Source of the DNA: an uncultured Atopobiaceae bacterium
GTDB taxonomy: Bacteria; Actinomycetota; Coriobacteriia; Coriobacteriales; Atopobiaceae
Direction of reading: 5' to 3'
DNA length: 64,000 nt
Assembly: GCA_944322145.1 (NCBI GenBank)
Contig: CALUNW010000002.1
Coordinates: 186,001-250,000 of the forward strand
Both the position numbers and the translations under genes were made by a program. Positions 55,252 to 63,202 of this stretch are shown here, piece after piece. The number at the start of each line of letters is the position of its first letter. The stretch's first letter is position 1. The notes below the pieces were generated by a model. It ran no database searches, had not been told where the DNA came from, and saw nothing but the letters and a program-made list of their open reading frames with translations.

Positions 55252-55590
55252 CTACTCGGCGTCGGCCTCAGCCTCGGCCTCGGCGGCCTCGGCAGCGGCT
55301 TTGGCAGCGGCCTTCTTCGAGATCTTGACCTTCTTCTCGACGACGGGCTGGCCGTTGCGGGCAACGTCGATGAGGTGGGCGACGGCGTTGGTGGGCTGGG
55401 CGCCCTTGGAGATCCACTCGTCGACCTTCTCGAGGTTGATGTCGATGGTCTTGGGGTTGGTCAGGGGGTTGTAGCGACCAACGAGCTCGATGTAGCGGCC
55501 GTCGCGGGGCATGCGGCCGTCGGCGACGACGACGCGGTAGTACGGACGCTTCTTGGCACCGTGACGGGCCAGGCGAATCTTAACTGCCAA
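55252..55590 (-). CDS. rpsP: 30S ribosomal protein S16
   Basis: The 112 residues start [20 protein letters not shown] and continue with [15 protein letters not shown], followed by an alanine/glutamate/lysine-rich tail of about 30 residues longer than the minimal S16. TTG at 55590 was chosen because AAGGAG stands 7 bases upstream; no ATG or GTG fits the conserved N-terminus. Confidence 0.95.
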   Translation of the reverse strand: MAVKIRLARHGAKKRPYYRVVVADGRMPRDGRYIELVGRYNPLTNPKTIDINLEKVDEWISKGAQPTNAVAHLIDVARNGQPVVEKKVKISKKAAAKAAAEAAEAEAEADAE

Positions 55591-55664
55591 TGAAAACTCC
55601 TTCGTTCGTGCGGTGCGCGGGGTTGATGGGCTGGCCGCACCGCAGGGCCACAAACCGACTTATC

Positions 55665-55692
55665 ATCATACGACTCTTGCCTGTGGTCGCAA
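55665..55692 (-). promoter_or_regulatory. Promoter of rpsP operon
   Basis: On the minus strand TTGCGA (55687-55692) and TATGAT (55665-55670) are 16 bases apart, about 75 bases before the rpsP start. Confidence 0.75.
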
Positions 55693-55741
55693 GGTGCAGT
55701 TTTTGTGAAAGCGCCCTGTCAGTTTGCTGAGAGTGCCCGCG

Positions 55742-55758
55742 TTCAGGAGAAATTCAGG
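55742..55758 (+). promoter_or_regulatory. Direct repeats that could bind the OmpR-type regulator
   Basis: TTCAGG occurs twice, exactly 11 bases apart, upstream of the response-regulator gene. OmpR-family regulators commonly bind such repeats, so autoregulation is plausible but unproven. Confidence 0.4.
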
Positions 55759-55831
55759 GTGCGTGGGTAGGATAGCAGCGAACAAGCGGCGCCCCTCGGC
55801 GCCGGCAGAAGCCACACAAGGGGGTCCACCC

Positions 55832-56506
55832 ATGAACATTCTTGTCGTCGAGGACGAGCGCAACCTCGCTGATGCCATCGTGCACATCCTCGAGGGCGCT
55901 TCCTATCATGCCGAGGCCTGCTATGACGGCCGCGCCGGGCTGCGCGCCGCCCTGGCCGGCGGCTACGACGCCGTCGTGCTCGACATCATGCTGCCCGGCA
56001 TGGACGGGCTCGAGGTCGTCCACGAGCTGCGCCGTCACGGCTCCTCGGTGCCCGTCCTTCTCCTCACCGCGCGCACCGCCACGCAGGACAAGGTCGAGGG
56101 CCTCGACTCCGGCGCGGACGACTACATGACCAAGCCCTTCGAGGCACCAGAGCTGCTCGCGCGCCTGCGCGCCCTCACCCGTCGCAAGGGCGACGTCATG
56201 CTCGACGAGGTCTCCTTCGCCGACATCCGGCTTGACCTCGCGACCCACGACCTTTCGTGCGGGGACTCGTCGGTGCACCTCTCCGGCAAGGAGTTCGAGG
56301 TCATGAACATCCTCATGTCCTCGAGCGCGCGCGTGGTGTCCAAGCAGGACCTGCTCTCGCGCGTCTGGGGCGCCTCCGAGGCGTCGGAGAACTCCGTCGA
56401 GGCGTACGTCTCGTTCCTGCGCAAGAAGCTCGCGCACATCGGCTCCAAGGTGCAGATCACGACGCTCAGGATGCTCGGGTACCGCCTCGAGGTGTTCGCG
56501 GACTAG
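55832..56506 (+). CDS. OmpR-family response regulator
   Basis: Two-component transcription regulator. In 224 residues the receiver domain has the acidic pair in VVEDE, the phosphorylated aspartate D51 in VVLDIMLPGMDG and the conserved lysine in TKPFEAPELLAR. The winged-helix output domain ends with SRVWGASEASENSVEAYVSF in part and GYRLE. ATG at 55832 has AAGGGGGT upstream. The sensor kinase gene begins 12 bases downstream. The ligand is unknown. Confidence 0.92.
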   Translation: MNILVVEDERNLADAIVHILEGASYHAEACYDGRAGLRAALAGGYDAVVLDIMLPGMDGLEVVHELRRHGSSVPVLLLTARTATQDKVEGLDSGADDYMTKPFEAPELLARLRALTRRKGDVMLDEVSFADIRLDLATHDLSCGDSSVHLSGKEFEVMNILMSSSARVVSKQDLLSRVWGASEASENSVEAYVSFLRKKLAHIGSKVQITTLRMLGYRLEVFAD

Positions 56507-56518
56507 CGGGGCGACGTC

Positions 56519-57787
56519 ATGCTCAAGCGCCTGCGCCGAAAGTTCATCGCCATCACGATGCTGCTCGTGGGTCTCGTCCTCGCGGGCGTCCTCGGCTCGT
56601 CGCTCTTCTCGAGCGCGCTGACGCAGCGCGGGATCGTGACGCAGATCCTCGAGCGCGCCCTCTCGGACGGCGTCGCGGCGGCGACGATAGGAGACACCTC
56701 CGGGGAGCAGAGCGCCGAGCTCATGCTCGCCGTCGTCGTCGACGTCACGCCCGACGGGACGATAGTCGACCGCACGAGCTTCATTGCCAACGTGCCCGAG
56801 CAGACGCTCGTGGACGTCGTGCGGGAGGCCCTCCAGAGCAACGCCGACTCCGGCCGCAGCAGCAGCTACGCAATAGCATGGATGAAGACCGAGACCTCCT
56901 GGGGCTGGCGCGTCGCGCTCGTCGACACCTACCTGCGCGGCGCCACCCTGCGCGCGCAGGCGCTCAGCAGCCTCATGATCTTCTCGATCTCCATGGGCGC
57001 GCTCTTCGTGATCTCCTACGTGCTGTCGGGATGGGCGCTGCGGCCGGTCCAGCGCGCCTGGGAGCAGCAGAGGCGCTTCGTGTCGGACGCCTCGCACGAG
57101 CTCAAGACCCCGCTTGCCGTCATCCTCGCCAACACGCAGATCCTCGAGGGCGAGAAGGACCTCCCGGAGGGGGCGCGCCGCTGGGTCAGCTCGACCTCCG
57201 ACGAGGCCAAGCACATGAAGGAGCTCGTCGACGACCTTCTCACGCTCGCCCGCGCGGACGAGCAGGAGGCGACGGGGCAGCGCGAGGCGTCGAGCCTCGC
57301 GAGCGTCGACCTCACCGAGCTCGCCTCGGGATGCGCGCTCGAGTTCGACGCGGTGGCCTTCGAGCGCGGCTGCTCCATCGCCTGCGACCTCGCCGAGGGA
57401 GTGACGGTCGCGGCGGACGAGGAACGGCTGCGCCGCGTGACGCGGACGCTGCTCGACAACGCGACCAAGTACGCCGAGGAGGGCACCGAGGTGCGCGTCC
57501 GGCTCCTTCGCGACGGGCGTCGCGCGCGCCTGTCCGTCTCCAACCGCGGTGAGGTCATCGCGCCCGAGGCGCTCGCCCATCTCTTCGACCGCTTCTACCG
57601 CACCGACGACGCGCGCGAGCGTCAGGCGAGCGGCGGCTTTGGGCTGGGGCTCGCCATCGCCAAGAGCCTCGTCGAGGGCATGGGGGGCACGATCGGCGCC
57701 ACGTCGGACGAGAGGGACGGGACCACGTTCACGGTGACGCTGCCCCTGATGTCGGCGCGCGCCTCGGAGCCCCCGCGCCTCCCCTAG
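56519..57787 (+). CDS. Sensor histidine kinase
   Basis: Membrane sensor partner of the preceding regulator. In 422 residues: membrane helices at about 9-31 and 149-171 with an extracytoplasmic domain of about 115 residues between them, then the H-box FVSDASHELKTPLAVI (H193), N-box RTLLDNATKYA, and G-boxes GFGLGLAIAKSL and GTTFTVTLPL. A HAMP-like linker is very short. No signal can be named. Confidence 0.92.
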   Translation: MLKRLRRKFIAITMLLVGLVLAGVLGSSLFSSALTQRGIVTQILERALSDGVAAATIGDTSGEQSAELMLAVVVDVTPDGTIVDRTSFIANVPEQTLVDVVREALQSNADSGRSSSYAIAWMKTETSWGWRVALVDTYLRGATLRAQALSSLMIFSISMGALFVISYVLSGWALRPVQRAWEQQRRFVSDASHELKTPLAVILANTQILEGEKDLPEGARRWVSSTSDEAKHMKELVDDLLTLARADEQEATGQREASSLASVDLTELASGCALEFDAVAFERGCSIACDLAEGVTVAADEERLRRVTRTLLDNATKYAEEGTEVRVRLLRDGRRARLSVSNRGEVIAPEALAHLFDRFYRTDDARERQASGGFGLGLAIAKSLVEGMGGTIGATSDERDGTTFTVTLPLMSARASEPPRLP

Positions 57788-57811
57788 CGCGCTTAAGCGA
57801 GAAGAACCCGC

Positions 57812-59098
57812 TCACGCGTCCTTGTGCATCGGGGCGGTGTCGGAGGTGCGGTCCTTGAAGCGCAGGTCTCGCCCATAGCTCACGGCATCGTCGCCAAAGC
57901 GCTCGCGCAGGGCGTCGGTGACCCGGCCCAGGGCGGAGCGGTCGCGGCCCTCCCCCTCCGGGGCATCGTCCCCGAAGAGGCTCATCTGGGAGGGGCGCGC
58001 CCCGTCAAAGCCCGAGACGCCCACGCCGAGCAGGCGGACGCGCATCCCGGGCTGCCACAGCTCGTCGAGAAGCGACGCCGCCACGCGGCCGAAGACCCGC
58101 TCGTCATCGGTGGGCTCGGCGAGCGAGCGCTGCGCGCTGCGCGCGTGCGTGGCGTCGTACTTCACCTTGAGCGTCACGGTGTGCCCGCGCAGCCCCTTGC
58201 GGCGGAGGCGCCGGCCAACCATCTCGGAGACGTGGGCGATTCCCGCGCGAATCTGGTCGCGCTCCGTCAGGTCCTCGGAGAACGTGCGCTCGTTGGAGAC
58301 CGACTTCACCTCCTCGGGGGCCGCGGCCTCGGCGACCGCGCTGCGCTCCAGGCCCGCCGCGCGCAGCGCCATGCGGGGTCCGAGCACGCCAAAGGTCCGC
58401 TCGAGCTCGCGATCGTCCGCGCGCGAGAGCTCTCCGAGCGTGCGGATGCCCATCCTCCTCAGCCGCTCCTGGGTGGCCGGTCCCACGCCGCTCATCGCGC
58501 CCACGGGCAGCGGGGCGAGAAACGCGCGCTCGGTTCCCGGGAGCACGGCGGTGAGCCCGCGGGGCTTCTCGCGCTCCGAGGCGATCTTTGCGACGGTCTT
58601 GTTGACGCCGAGGCCGATCGAGCAGGTCACGCCGAGCTCGGCCACGCGCTCCTGCACGCGGCGGCAGATCAGGATGGGGCTCTCGCGCGAGAAGCGGCCG
58701 GGCGTGACGTCGAAGAACGCCTCGTCGATGGAGACCTGCTCCACGAGCGGCGTCTCGTCGCCGAGGATCGCCATCACCTGCGCGCTCACCTCGCGGTAGC
58801 GCTCGAAGTTCCCCCTGGTCCAGATGGCGTCGGGGCACAGGCGGCGCGCTGTCGCGGAGGGCATGGCGGAGTGGACGCCAAAGCGCCGCGCCTCGTAGGA
58901 CGCCGTCGAGACGACGCCGCGGCGGTCCGCGGAGCCCCCCACTATGACGGGCCTGCCGCGCCACTCGGGATGGTCGAGCTGCTCGACGGAGGCGAAGAAG
59001 GCGTCGAGGTCGAGCAGGCCCACGGCGGGGCCGTCCCAGGCGAGGGGGTCGGGACTCTGTAAGTTGGGGACGGTCCCCAAATTACAGACGTCGGACAT
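57812..59098 (-). CDS. dinB: DNA polymerase IV (Y family)
   Basis: Translesion polymerase. In 428 residues, catalytic acidic residues are in LLDLDAFFASVEQ (D30, D32) and VSIDEAFFDVT; YEARRFGVHSAMPSATA, KIASEREKPRGL and the little-finger domain follow, with SNERTFSEDLTERD. The first 20 residues are unusual, because codons 4-14 are the palindromic repeat at 59057-59087. It starts 1 base after the rsfS stop, and a shorter start is not evident. Confidence 0.92.
   Translation of the reverse strand: MSDVCNLGTVPNLQSPDPLAWDGPAVGLLDLDAFFASVEQLDHPEWRGRPVIVGGSADRRGVVSTASYEARRFGVHSAMPSATARRLCPDAIWTRGNFERYREVSAQVMAILGDETPLVEQVSIDEAFFDVTPGRFSRESPILICRRVQERVAELGVTCSIGLGVNKTVAKIASEREKPRGLTAVLPGTERAFLAPLPVGAMSGVGPATQERLRRMGIRTLGELSRADDRELERTFGVLGPRMALRAAGLERSAVAEAAAPEEVKSVSNERTFSEDLTERDQIRAGIAHVSEMVGRRLRRKGLRGHTVTLKVKYDATHARSAQRSLAEPTDDERVFGRVAASLLDELWQPGMRVRLLGVGVSGFDGARPSQMSLFGDDAPEGEGRDRSALGRVTDALRERFGDDAVSYGRDLRFKDRTSDTAPMHKDA
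59057..59087. repeat. Palindrome within the dinB start
   Basis: CTGTAAGTTGGGGAC-G-GTCCCCAAATTACAG pairs over 15 bp with one mismatch. Its GGGAC-N-GTCCC core is shared with the palindrome at 25743. It would fold in the dinB message just after the start codon. Confidence 0.8.
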
Positions 59099-59099
59099 G

Positions 59100-59459
59100 T
59101 CAGCGCTCGAGGTCGAGCTCGACGCGGGGCGCGTCGCCCCAGAGCGCCTCGAGACGGTAGAAGTCGCGCGTCTCGGGCTTGAAGACGTGCACCACGACCG
59201 AGCCGTAGTCCACGAGGACCCACGAGAGCCCCTCGCGACCCTCGCACGAGAGCGGCGAGAGCCCGCAGTTGGCGCTGACCTTCTCGCGGACCTCGTCGAC
59301 GATGGCGTCGACCTGGCGCGGGTTGGCGCCCGTGCAGATGAGGAAGTAGTCGCAGACGTCGGTCTTGGACGTGAGGTCGAGAAGGACGATGTCCGCGGCC
59401 TTCTTGTCGTCGGCCGCGTAGGCGGCCACCTTGGCGAGCTCGAGCGGGGTTACGGTCAT
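59100..59459 (-). CDS. rsfS: Ribosomal silencing factor RsfS
   Basis: Binds L14 and blocks subunit joining in poor growth. The 119 residues match the family: DDKKAADIVLLDLTSKTDVCDYFLI in part, CTGANPRQVDAIVDEV, and SWVLVDYGSVVVHVFKPETRDFYRLEALW in part. The ATG overlaps the yqeK stop (ATGA). nadD-yqeK-rsfS is a conserved series. Confidence 0.96.
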   Translation of the reverse strand: MTVTPLELAKVAAYAADDKKAADIVLLDLTSKTDVCDYFLICTGANPRQVDAIVDEVREKVSANCGLSPLSCEGREGLSWVLVDYGSVVVHVFKPETRDFYRLEALWGDAPRVELDLER

Positions 59460-60109
59460 GCTTTCTCCTTAGCTGCGCGCCGGGCGCGCCGTGCCGCGAG
59501 GGCGTTGTAGACTTCGATGGTGCCGGGATAGAGGTAGCGGCCCCCCTCCAGCACATAGGTTATACCCCCGACGAAAGACTCCCAGAACAGGTCGTCCAGC
59601 GGGACCTTCCCCACCAGGGACCGGCTGTGCTCGATCCCGGGGGTGTCCGGCCTGAGCGGCTCGATGCCGTCCGCGACGAACAGCACCTCGTCGAGCGGGC
59701 TCATGTCCGCGCAGGCCGAGGTGTGCACGGCGATGGCGTGCCACACGGCCGGGGGCAGCTCGGGGTAGCGCGCGGGCAGCGTGCGCGCGGCGATCATGCC
59801 GTGGAGCAGCGAGTGGACGAGCTCGAGCTCGACGCCGAGGTCGATGCCGAGCTCGCGGGCGCGCACGAGCTGATCGGAGGTCGAGCGCGCCTTCTCCCAG
59901 TCGTGGAGGATGCCCGCCGCGTGCGCGAGGAAGGGGTCGACGCCATAGGTCACGGCGAGCCGCTCCGCGGTCCGCGCGACCGAGAGGGAGTGCGCGAGCC
60001 GCTTGGGCTTCTTCTCGAGCTGGATCGCGAGGTCGCCCCTCATCCGCTCGAGAAGCGCCTCCTGCTCCGGCGTGAACCTGACCTTCTCGGCCCTCTTCTT
60101 CTTGCCCAT
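59456..60109 (-). CDS. yqeK: YqeK-type HD-domain Ap4A hydrolase
   Basis: Family members split diadenosine tetraphosphate symmetrically. In 217 residues the HD site is H40 in RLAHSLSVARTAERLA, H63 and the pair H69-D70 in GILHDWEK, with later HGMIAAR and FVADGIEP. The C-terminus is basic. It sits directly downstream of nadD, with adjacent start and stop. Confidence 0.9.
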   Translation of the reverse strand: MGKKKRAEKVRFTPEQEALLERMRGDLAIQLEKKPKRLAHSLSVARTAERLAVTYGVDPFLAHAAGILHDWEKARSTSDQLVRARELGIDLGVELELVHSLLHGMIAARTLPARYPELPPAVWHAIAVHTSACADMSPLDEVLFVADGIEPLRPDTPGIEHSRSLVGKVPLDDLFWESFVGGITYVLEGGRYLYPGTIEVYNALAARRARRAAKEKA

Positions 60110-60811
60110 CTACGCGACCACCTCCCGCGTCTGACCGTAGCGGTTGCGCCGGGCGCCGTAGAGCCCGTGCTTGTGGAGGTAGCCGGTGACCTGGTCGGGG
60201 GTGAGGTAGCGCAGGCTCTGGCCGGCCTCCACGCGCTCGCGCAGGTAGCTCGACGAGATGGCGAGCGCGGGCACGGAGAGGTACGTGACGTCGAAGTCGA
60301 TGCCGGAGGACGCGATGGTGTCCCAGGCGCGGTCGAGGTCGTAGCCGGGGCGCGTCGCCGCGACGAGGTGCGCGATGCGCGCGATGACGTCGGCGTCGTG
60401 CCAGGTGACGATCTCGGTGATGGCGTCGGCGCCGGTGATGAAGTAGAACTCGACGTTGTCGGGATAGAGCTCGCGGAGCTTGCGCAGGGTGTCGGCGGTG
60501 TAGGTCACGCCCTCGCGGTCGATCTCGAAGCGCGACGCCACGAAGTGTGGGTTGTCCGCCGTGGCGAGCAGCGTCATGGCAAAGCGCTCCTCCCCGGAGG
60601 TGACGCGCTTGTCCTGCTTGAAGGCGGGGCGCCCCGCGGGCATGAAGACAACGAGGTCCAGGCCGAGGTCATCGAAGGCCTGCTCGGCGGCTACGAGGTG
60701 GCCGTTGTGGATGGGGTCGAAGGTACCGCCCATGATCCCGAGGCGATAGGTCCTCTCCGGATCCATCCCGAGGGGCGGGAGGTCGTGCTCCCGCAGGGCG
60801 TCCACGTCCAC
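60110..60811 (-). CDS. nadD: Nicotinate-nucleotide adenylyltransferase
   Basis: Forms deaminated NAD from nicotinate mononucleotide and ATP. In 233 residues, MGGTFDPIHNGHLVAAE carries the nucleotidyltransferase HxGH motif (residues 28-38), and ALAISSSYLRERV is the second phosphate site. GTG at 60811 with GAGGT close upstream was chosen, making a 15-residue leader before MDPERTYRLG; the ATG there is an alternative. Confidence 0.94.
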   Translation of the reverse strand: MDVDALREHDLPPLGMDPERTYRLGIMGGTFDPIHNGHLVAAEQAFDDLGLDLVVFMPAGRPAFKQDKRVTSGEERFAMTLLATADNPHFVASRFEIDREGVTYTADTLRKLRELYPDNVEFYFITGADAITEIVTWHDADVIARIAHLVAATRPGYDLDRAWDTIASSGIDFDVTYLSVPALAISSSYLRERVEAGQSLRYLTPDQVTGYLHKHGLYGARRNRYGQTREVVA

Positions 60812-60812
60812 G

Positions 60813-62075
60813 CTACCTCACCTGCCCGTCCCCGCGCACCAGGTACTTGGTCGTCGTGAGCTCCGCCGCGCCCATGGGGCCGCGCGCGTGGAGCTTCTGG
60901 GTCGAGATACCGATCTCGGCGCCCAGGCCAAAGACCCCGCCGTCGGTGAAGCGGGTCGAGGCGTTCGCGTACACGGCGGCGGCGTCGACGCCGGCGAGAA
61001 ACGCCTCGCAGGCGTCGTAGGAGTCGGCGACGATGGCCTCCGAGTGCCCGGTGCCGTAGCGGTTCACGTGCTCGATGGCCTCCTCGACGCCCGACACCAC
61101 GCGGACGCTCATCTCGAGCGCAAGATACTCGGTGCCCCAGTCCTCCTCGGTGGCCGCCACGGCGCTGCCCGCGGGCAGCTCTCCCGCAAGCGCGAGGGAC
61201 TCCTCGTCGCAGTGGAGAAGGACGCCGGCCCCCGCGAGCTCGGCGAGCATGCCGGGAAGGAACTCGTTCGCGATCGCGCGGTCGACGAGCAGCGACTCGG
61301 CGGCGTTGCAGACGCCGACGCGCTGCGTCTTGGCGTTCATGACGATGGCGCGGGCGCGGGCGAGGTCGGCGGACGCGTGGACGTACACGTGGCAGTTGCC
61401 GGTGCCGGTCTCGATGACGGGGACCTTCGCCCCCTCCACGCAGGCGCGGATCAGCGACGCCCCGCCGCGCGGGATGAGGACGTCGACGAGGCCCGTCGCC
61501 TCGAGCAGCTCCGCGGTCTGGGTGTGGGCCGCGTCGTCCTCGATGTACTGGAGGGCGTCCGCGGGCAGGCCGGCAGCCTCCAGCGCGCCGCGGCAGACGT
61601 CCACGATGGCGACGCACGACGCGCTCGCCGCCGAGCCGCCCTTGAGGACGCACGCGTTGCCGGAGCGAATGCAGAGGGCGAAGGCGTCCGCGGTCACGTT
61701 GGGCCTGGCCTCGTAGACCATCGCGACGACGCCGAGCGGGACGGTGACCTTCTCGATGCGCAGGCCGCACCCCAGCGTGGAGCCGCCGACGACGCGACCG
61801 AGCGGGTCGTCCTGGAGCGCGATCTCGTCGAGGGAGTCGGCGATCGCCGCGACGCGCGCCTCGTCGAGCAGCAGGCGGTCCTGGAGCGGAGCGCTCATGC
61901 CCGCGGCTCGGGCGCGCTCGAGGTCGCGTGCGTTCGCGGCGAGGATGTCGTCTGCGTGCTCGCGGATTCCCGCGGCGGCGCGCCTGATCGCGTCCTCGCG
62001 CAGGGACCGCGCCGCCCTTGCGAGGGTCGGTGCCGCGGCCTTTGCGAGGGCCGCCTTGGTACGTGCCTCACCCAT
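60813..62075 (-). CDS. proA: Gamma-glutamyl phosphate reductase
   Basis: Second step of proline synthesis, reducing glutamyl phosphate to the semialdehyde with NADPH. The 420 residues show VYEARPNVTADAFALCIRSG in full, LKGGSAA, LIPRGGASLI, and the catalytic cysteine in QRVGVCNAAESLLV. The ATG at 62075 has GGGAGACATC before it. It follows proB by 13 bases; ProB makes its unstable substrate. Confidence 0.96.
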   Translation of the reverse strand: MGEARTKAALAKAAAPTLARAARSLREDAIRRAAAGIREHADDILAANARDLERARAAGMSAPLQDRLLLDEARVAAIADSLDEIALQDDPLGRVVGGSTLGCGLRIEKVTVPLGVVAMVYEARPNVTADAFALCIRSGNACVLKGGSAASASCVAIVDVCRGALEAAGLPADALQYIEDDAAHTQTAELLEATGLVDVLIPRGGASLIRACVEGAKVPVIETGTGNCHVYVHASADLARARAIVMNAKTQRVGVCNAAESLLVDRAIANEFLPGMLAELAGAGVLLHCDEESLALAGELPAGSAVAATEEDWGTEYLALEMSVRVVSGVEEAIEHVNRYGTGHSEAIVADSYDACEAFLAGVDAAAVYANASTRFTDGGVFGLGAEIGISTQKLHARGPMGAAELTTTKYLVRGDGQVR

Positions 62076-62088
62076 GATGTCTCCCTTC

Positions 62089-63201
62089 CTAGAAGACGAG
62101 CAGGTCGTCGCGGTGCACGGCGGGCTGCGCACGGTCCTGCCCGAGGAAGCGCGCGACCACGTCGAGATGGACGCCGCGCACGCGCGCCATGTCGTCCGAA
62201 GAGTAGCGGGCTATGCCACGCCCGATGACGTCGCCGGTCGCCGCGCGGACGTTGACGACGTCGCCCGCGGCGTAGTTTCCCGACGTGGAGACCACCCCGA
62301 CGGGAAGTATAGACGCCCCGCGCTCGAGCACAGCGCGCGTGGCGCCCTCGTCGAGGGCGATGGTGCCGCGCGGCACCTCGGCGAGGCCGATCCAGAGCTT
62401 GCGGCCGCCCTCGTGTGAGGCGCCCTCAGGGGCCTGGAAGCGCGTGCCCACGCGCTCTCCGCGGGCGACGTCGAGCAGCACCCCCTCGCGCCTTCCGCGG
62501 CAGATCACCGTGGGGATGCCGGCGGCGAGCATCGCGCGCGCGGCACGCAGCTTGGAGGACATGCCCCCCGTGCCGAAGGAGGTGCCGGCGCCGCCCGCCA
62601 TGGCGGAGAGGCGCGCGTCGACCTCGCTGACGTGCTCGATGAGACGCGCCGAGGGGTCCTCCTGGGGGTTGGCGGTGTAGAGCCCCTCCACGTCCGAGCA
62701 GATGACGTAGAGGTCCGCGCCCACGAGCGCGGCGACGAGCGCGCCGAGCATGTCGTTGTCGCCGAAGGCGAACTCGGCGGTCGAGACGGTGTCGTTCTCG
62801 TTGACCACGGGAACGGCGCCAAGCTCGAGCAGGCGCGCGAGCGTGGTGCGGGCGTTCAGGAAGCCGTCGCGGTCCATGACGTCACGCCGCGTGAGGAGGA
62901 CCTGCGCGCAGGGGATGCCCCGCTCGGCGAGGACGTCCGCGTAGGCCTGCGTGAGGCGCGCCTGCCCGGCCGCGGCACACGCCTGAAGCGTCGCCATGTC
63001 GCTCGGGCGCGCGTCAAAGCCGAGGATGTCGCGGCCCGCCGCGGCGGCGCCGGACGAGACGACGATGACCCTCGTGCCCTCTGCGACAAGCGAGGACACC
63101 TGGTCGCAGAGGGCCCTGATGAAGCGGCGGTCAAGGGCGCCGTCCGCGTCCACGAGCGTCGACGAGCCGATCTTTGCGACGAGGAGCCTCTCGGAGGGCA
63201 T
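62089..63201 (-). CDS. proB: Glutamate 5-kinase
   Basis: First step of proline synthesis, usually inhibited by proline. The 370 residues consist of the amino-acid-kinase domain (VAKIGSSTLVD, VSSGAAAAGRDIL, PVVNENDTVS, DVEGLYTANP, FGTGGMSSKLRAARAML) and the C-terminal PUA domain (ILPVGVVSTSGNYAAGDVV). ATG at 63201 follows GAAGGTGAG and lies 1 base past the obgE stop; upstream codons are in obgE. Confidence 0.96.
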   Translation of the reverse strand: MPSERLLVAKIGSSTLVDADGALDRRFIRALCDQVSSLVAEGTRVIVVSSGAAAAGRDILGFDARPSDMATLQACAAAGQARLTQAYADVLAERGIPCAQVLLTRRDVMDRDGFLNARTTLARLLELGAVPVVNENDTVSTAEFAFGDNDMLGALVAALVGADLYVICSDVEGLYTANPQEDPSARLIEHVSEVDARLSAMAGGAGTSFGTGGMSSKLRAARAMLAAGIPTVICRGRREGVLLDVARGERVGTRFQAPEGASHEGGRKLWIGLAEVPRGTIALDEGATRAVLERGASILPVGVVSTSGNYAAGDVVNVRAATGDVIGRGIARYSSDDMARVRGVHLDVVARFLGQDRAQPAVHRDDLLVF

Positions 63202-63202
63202 G

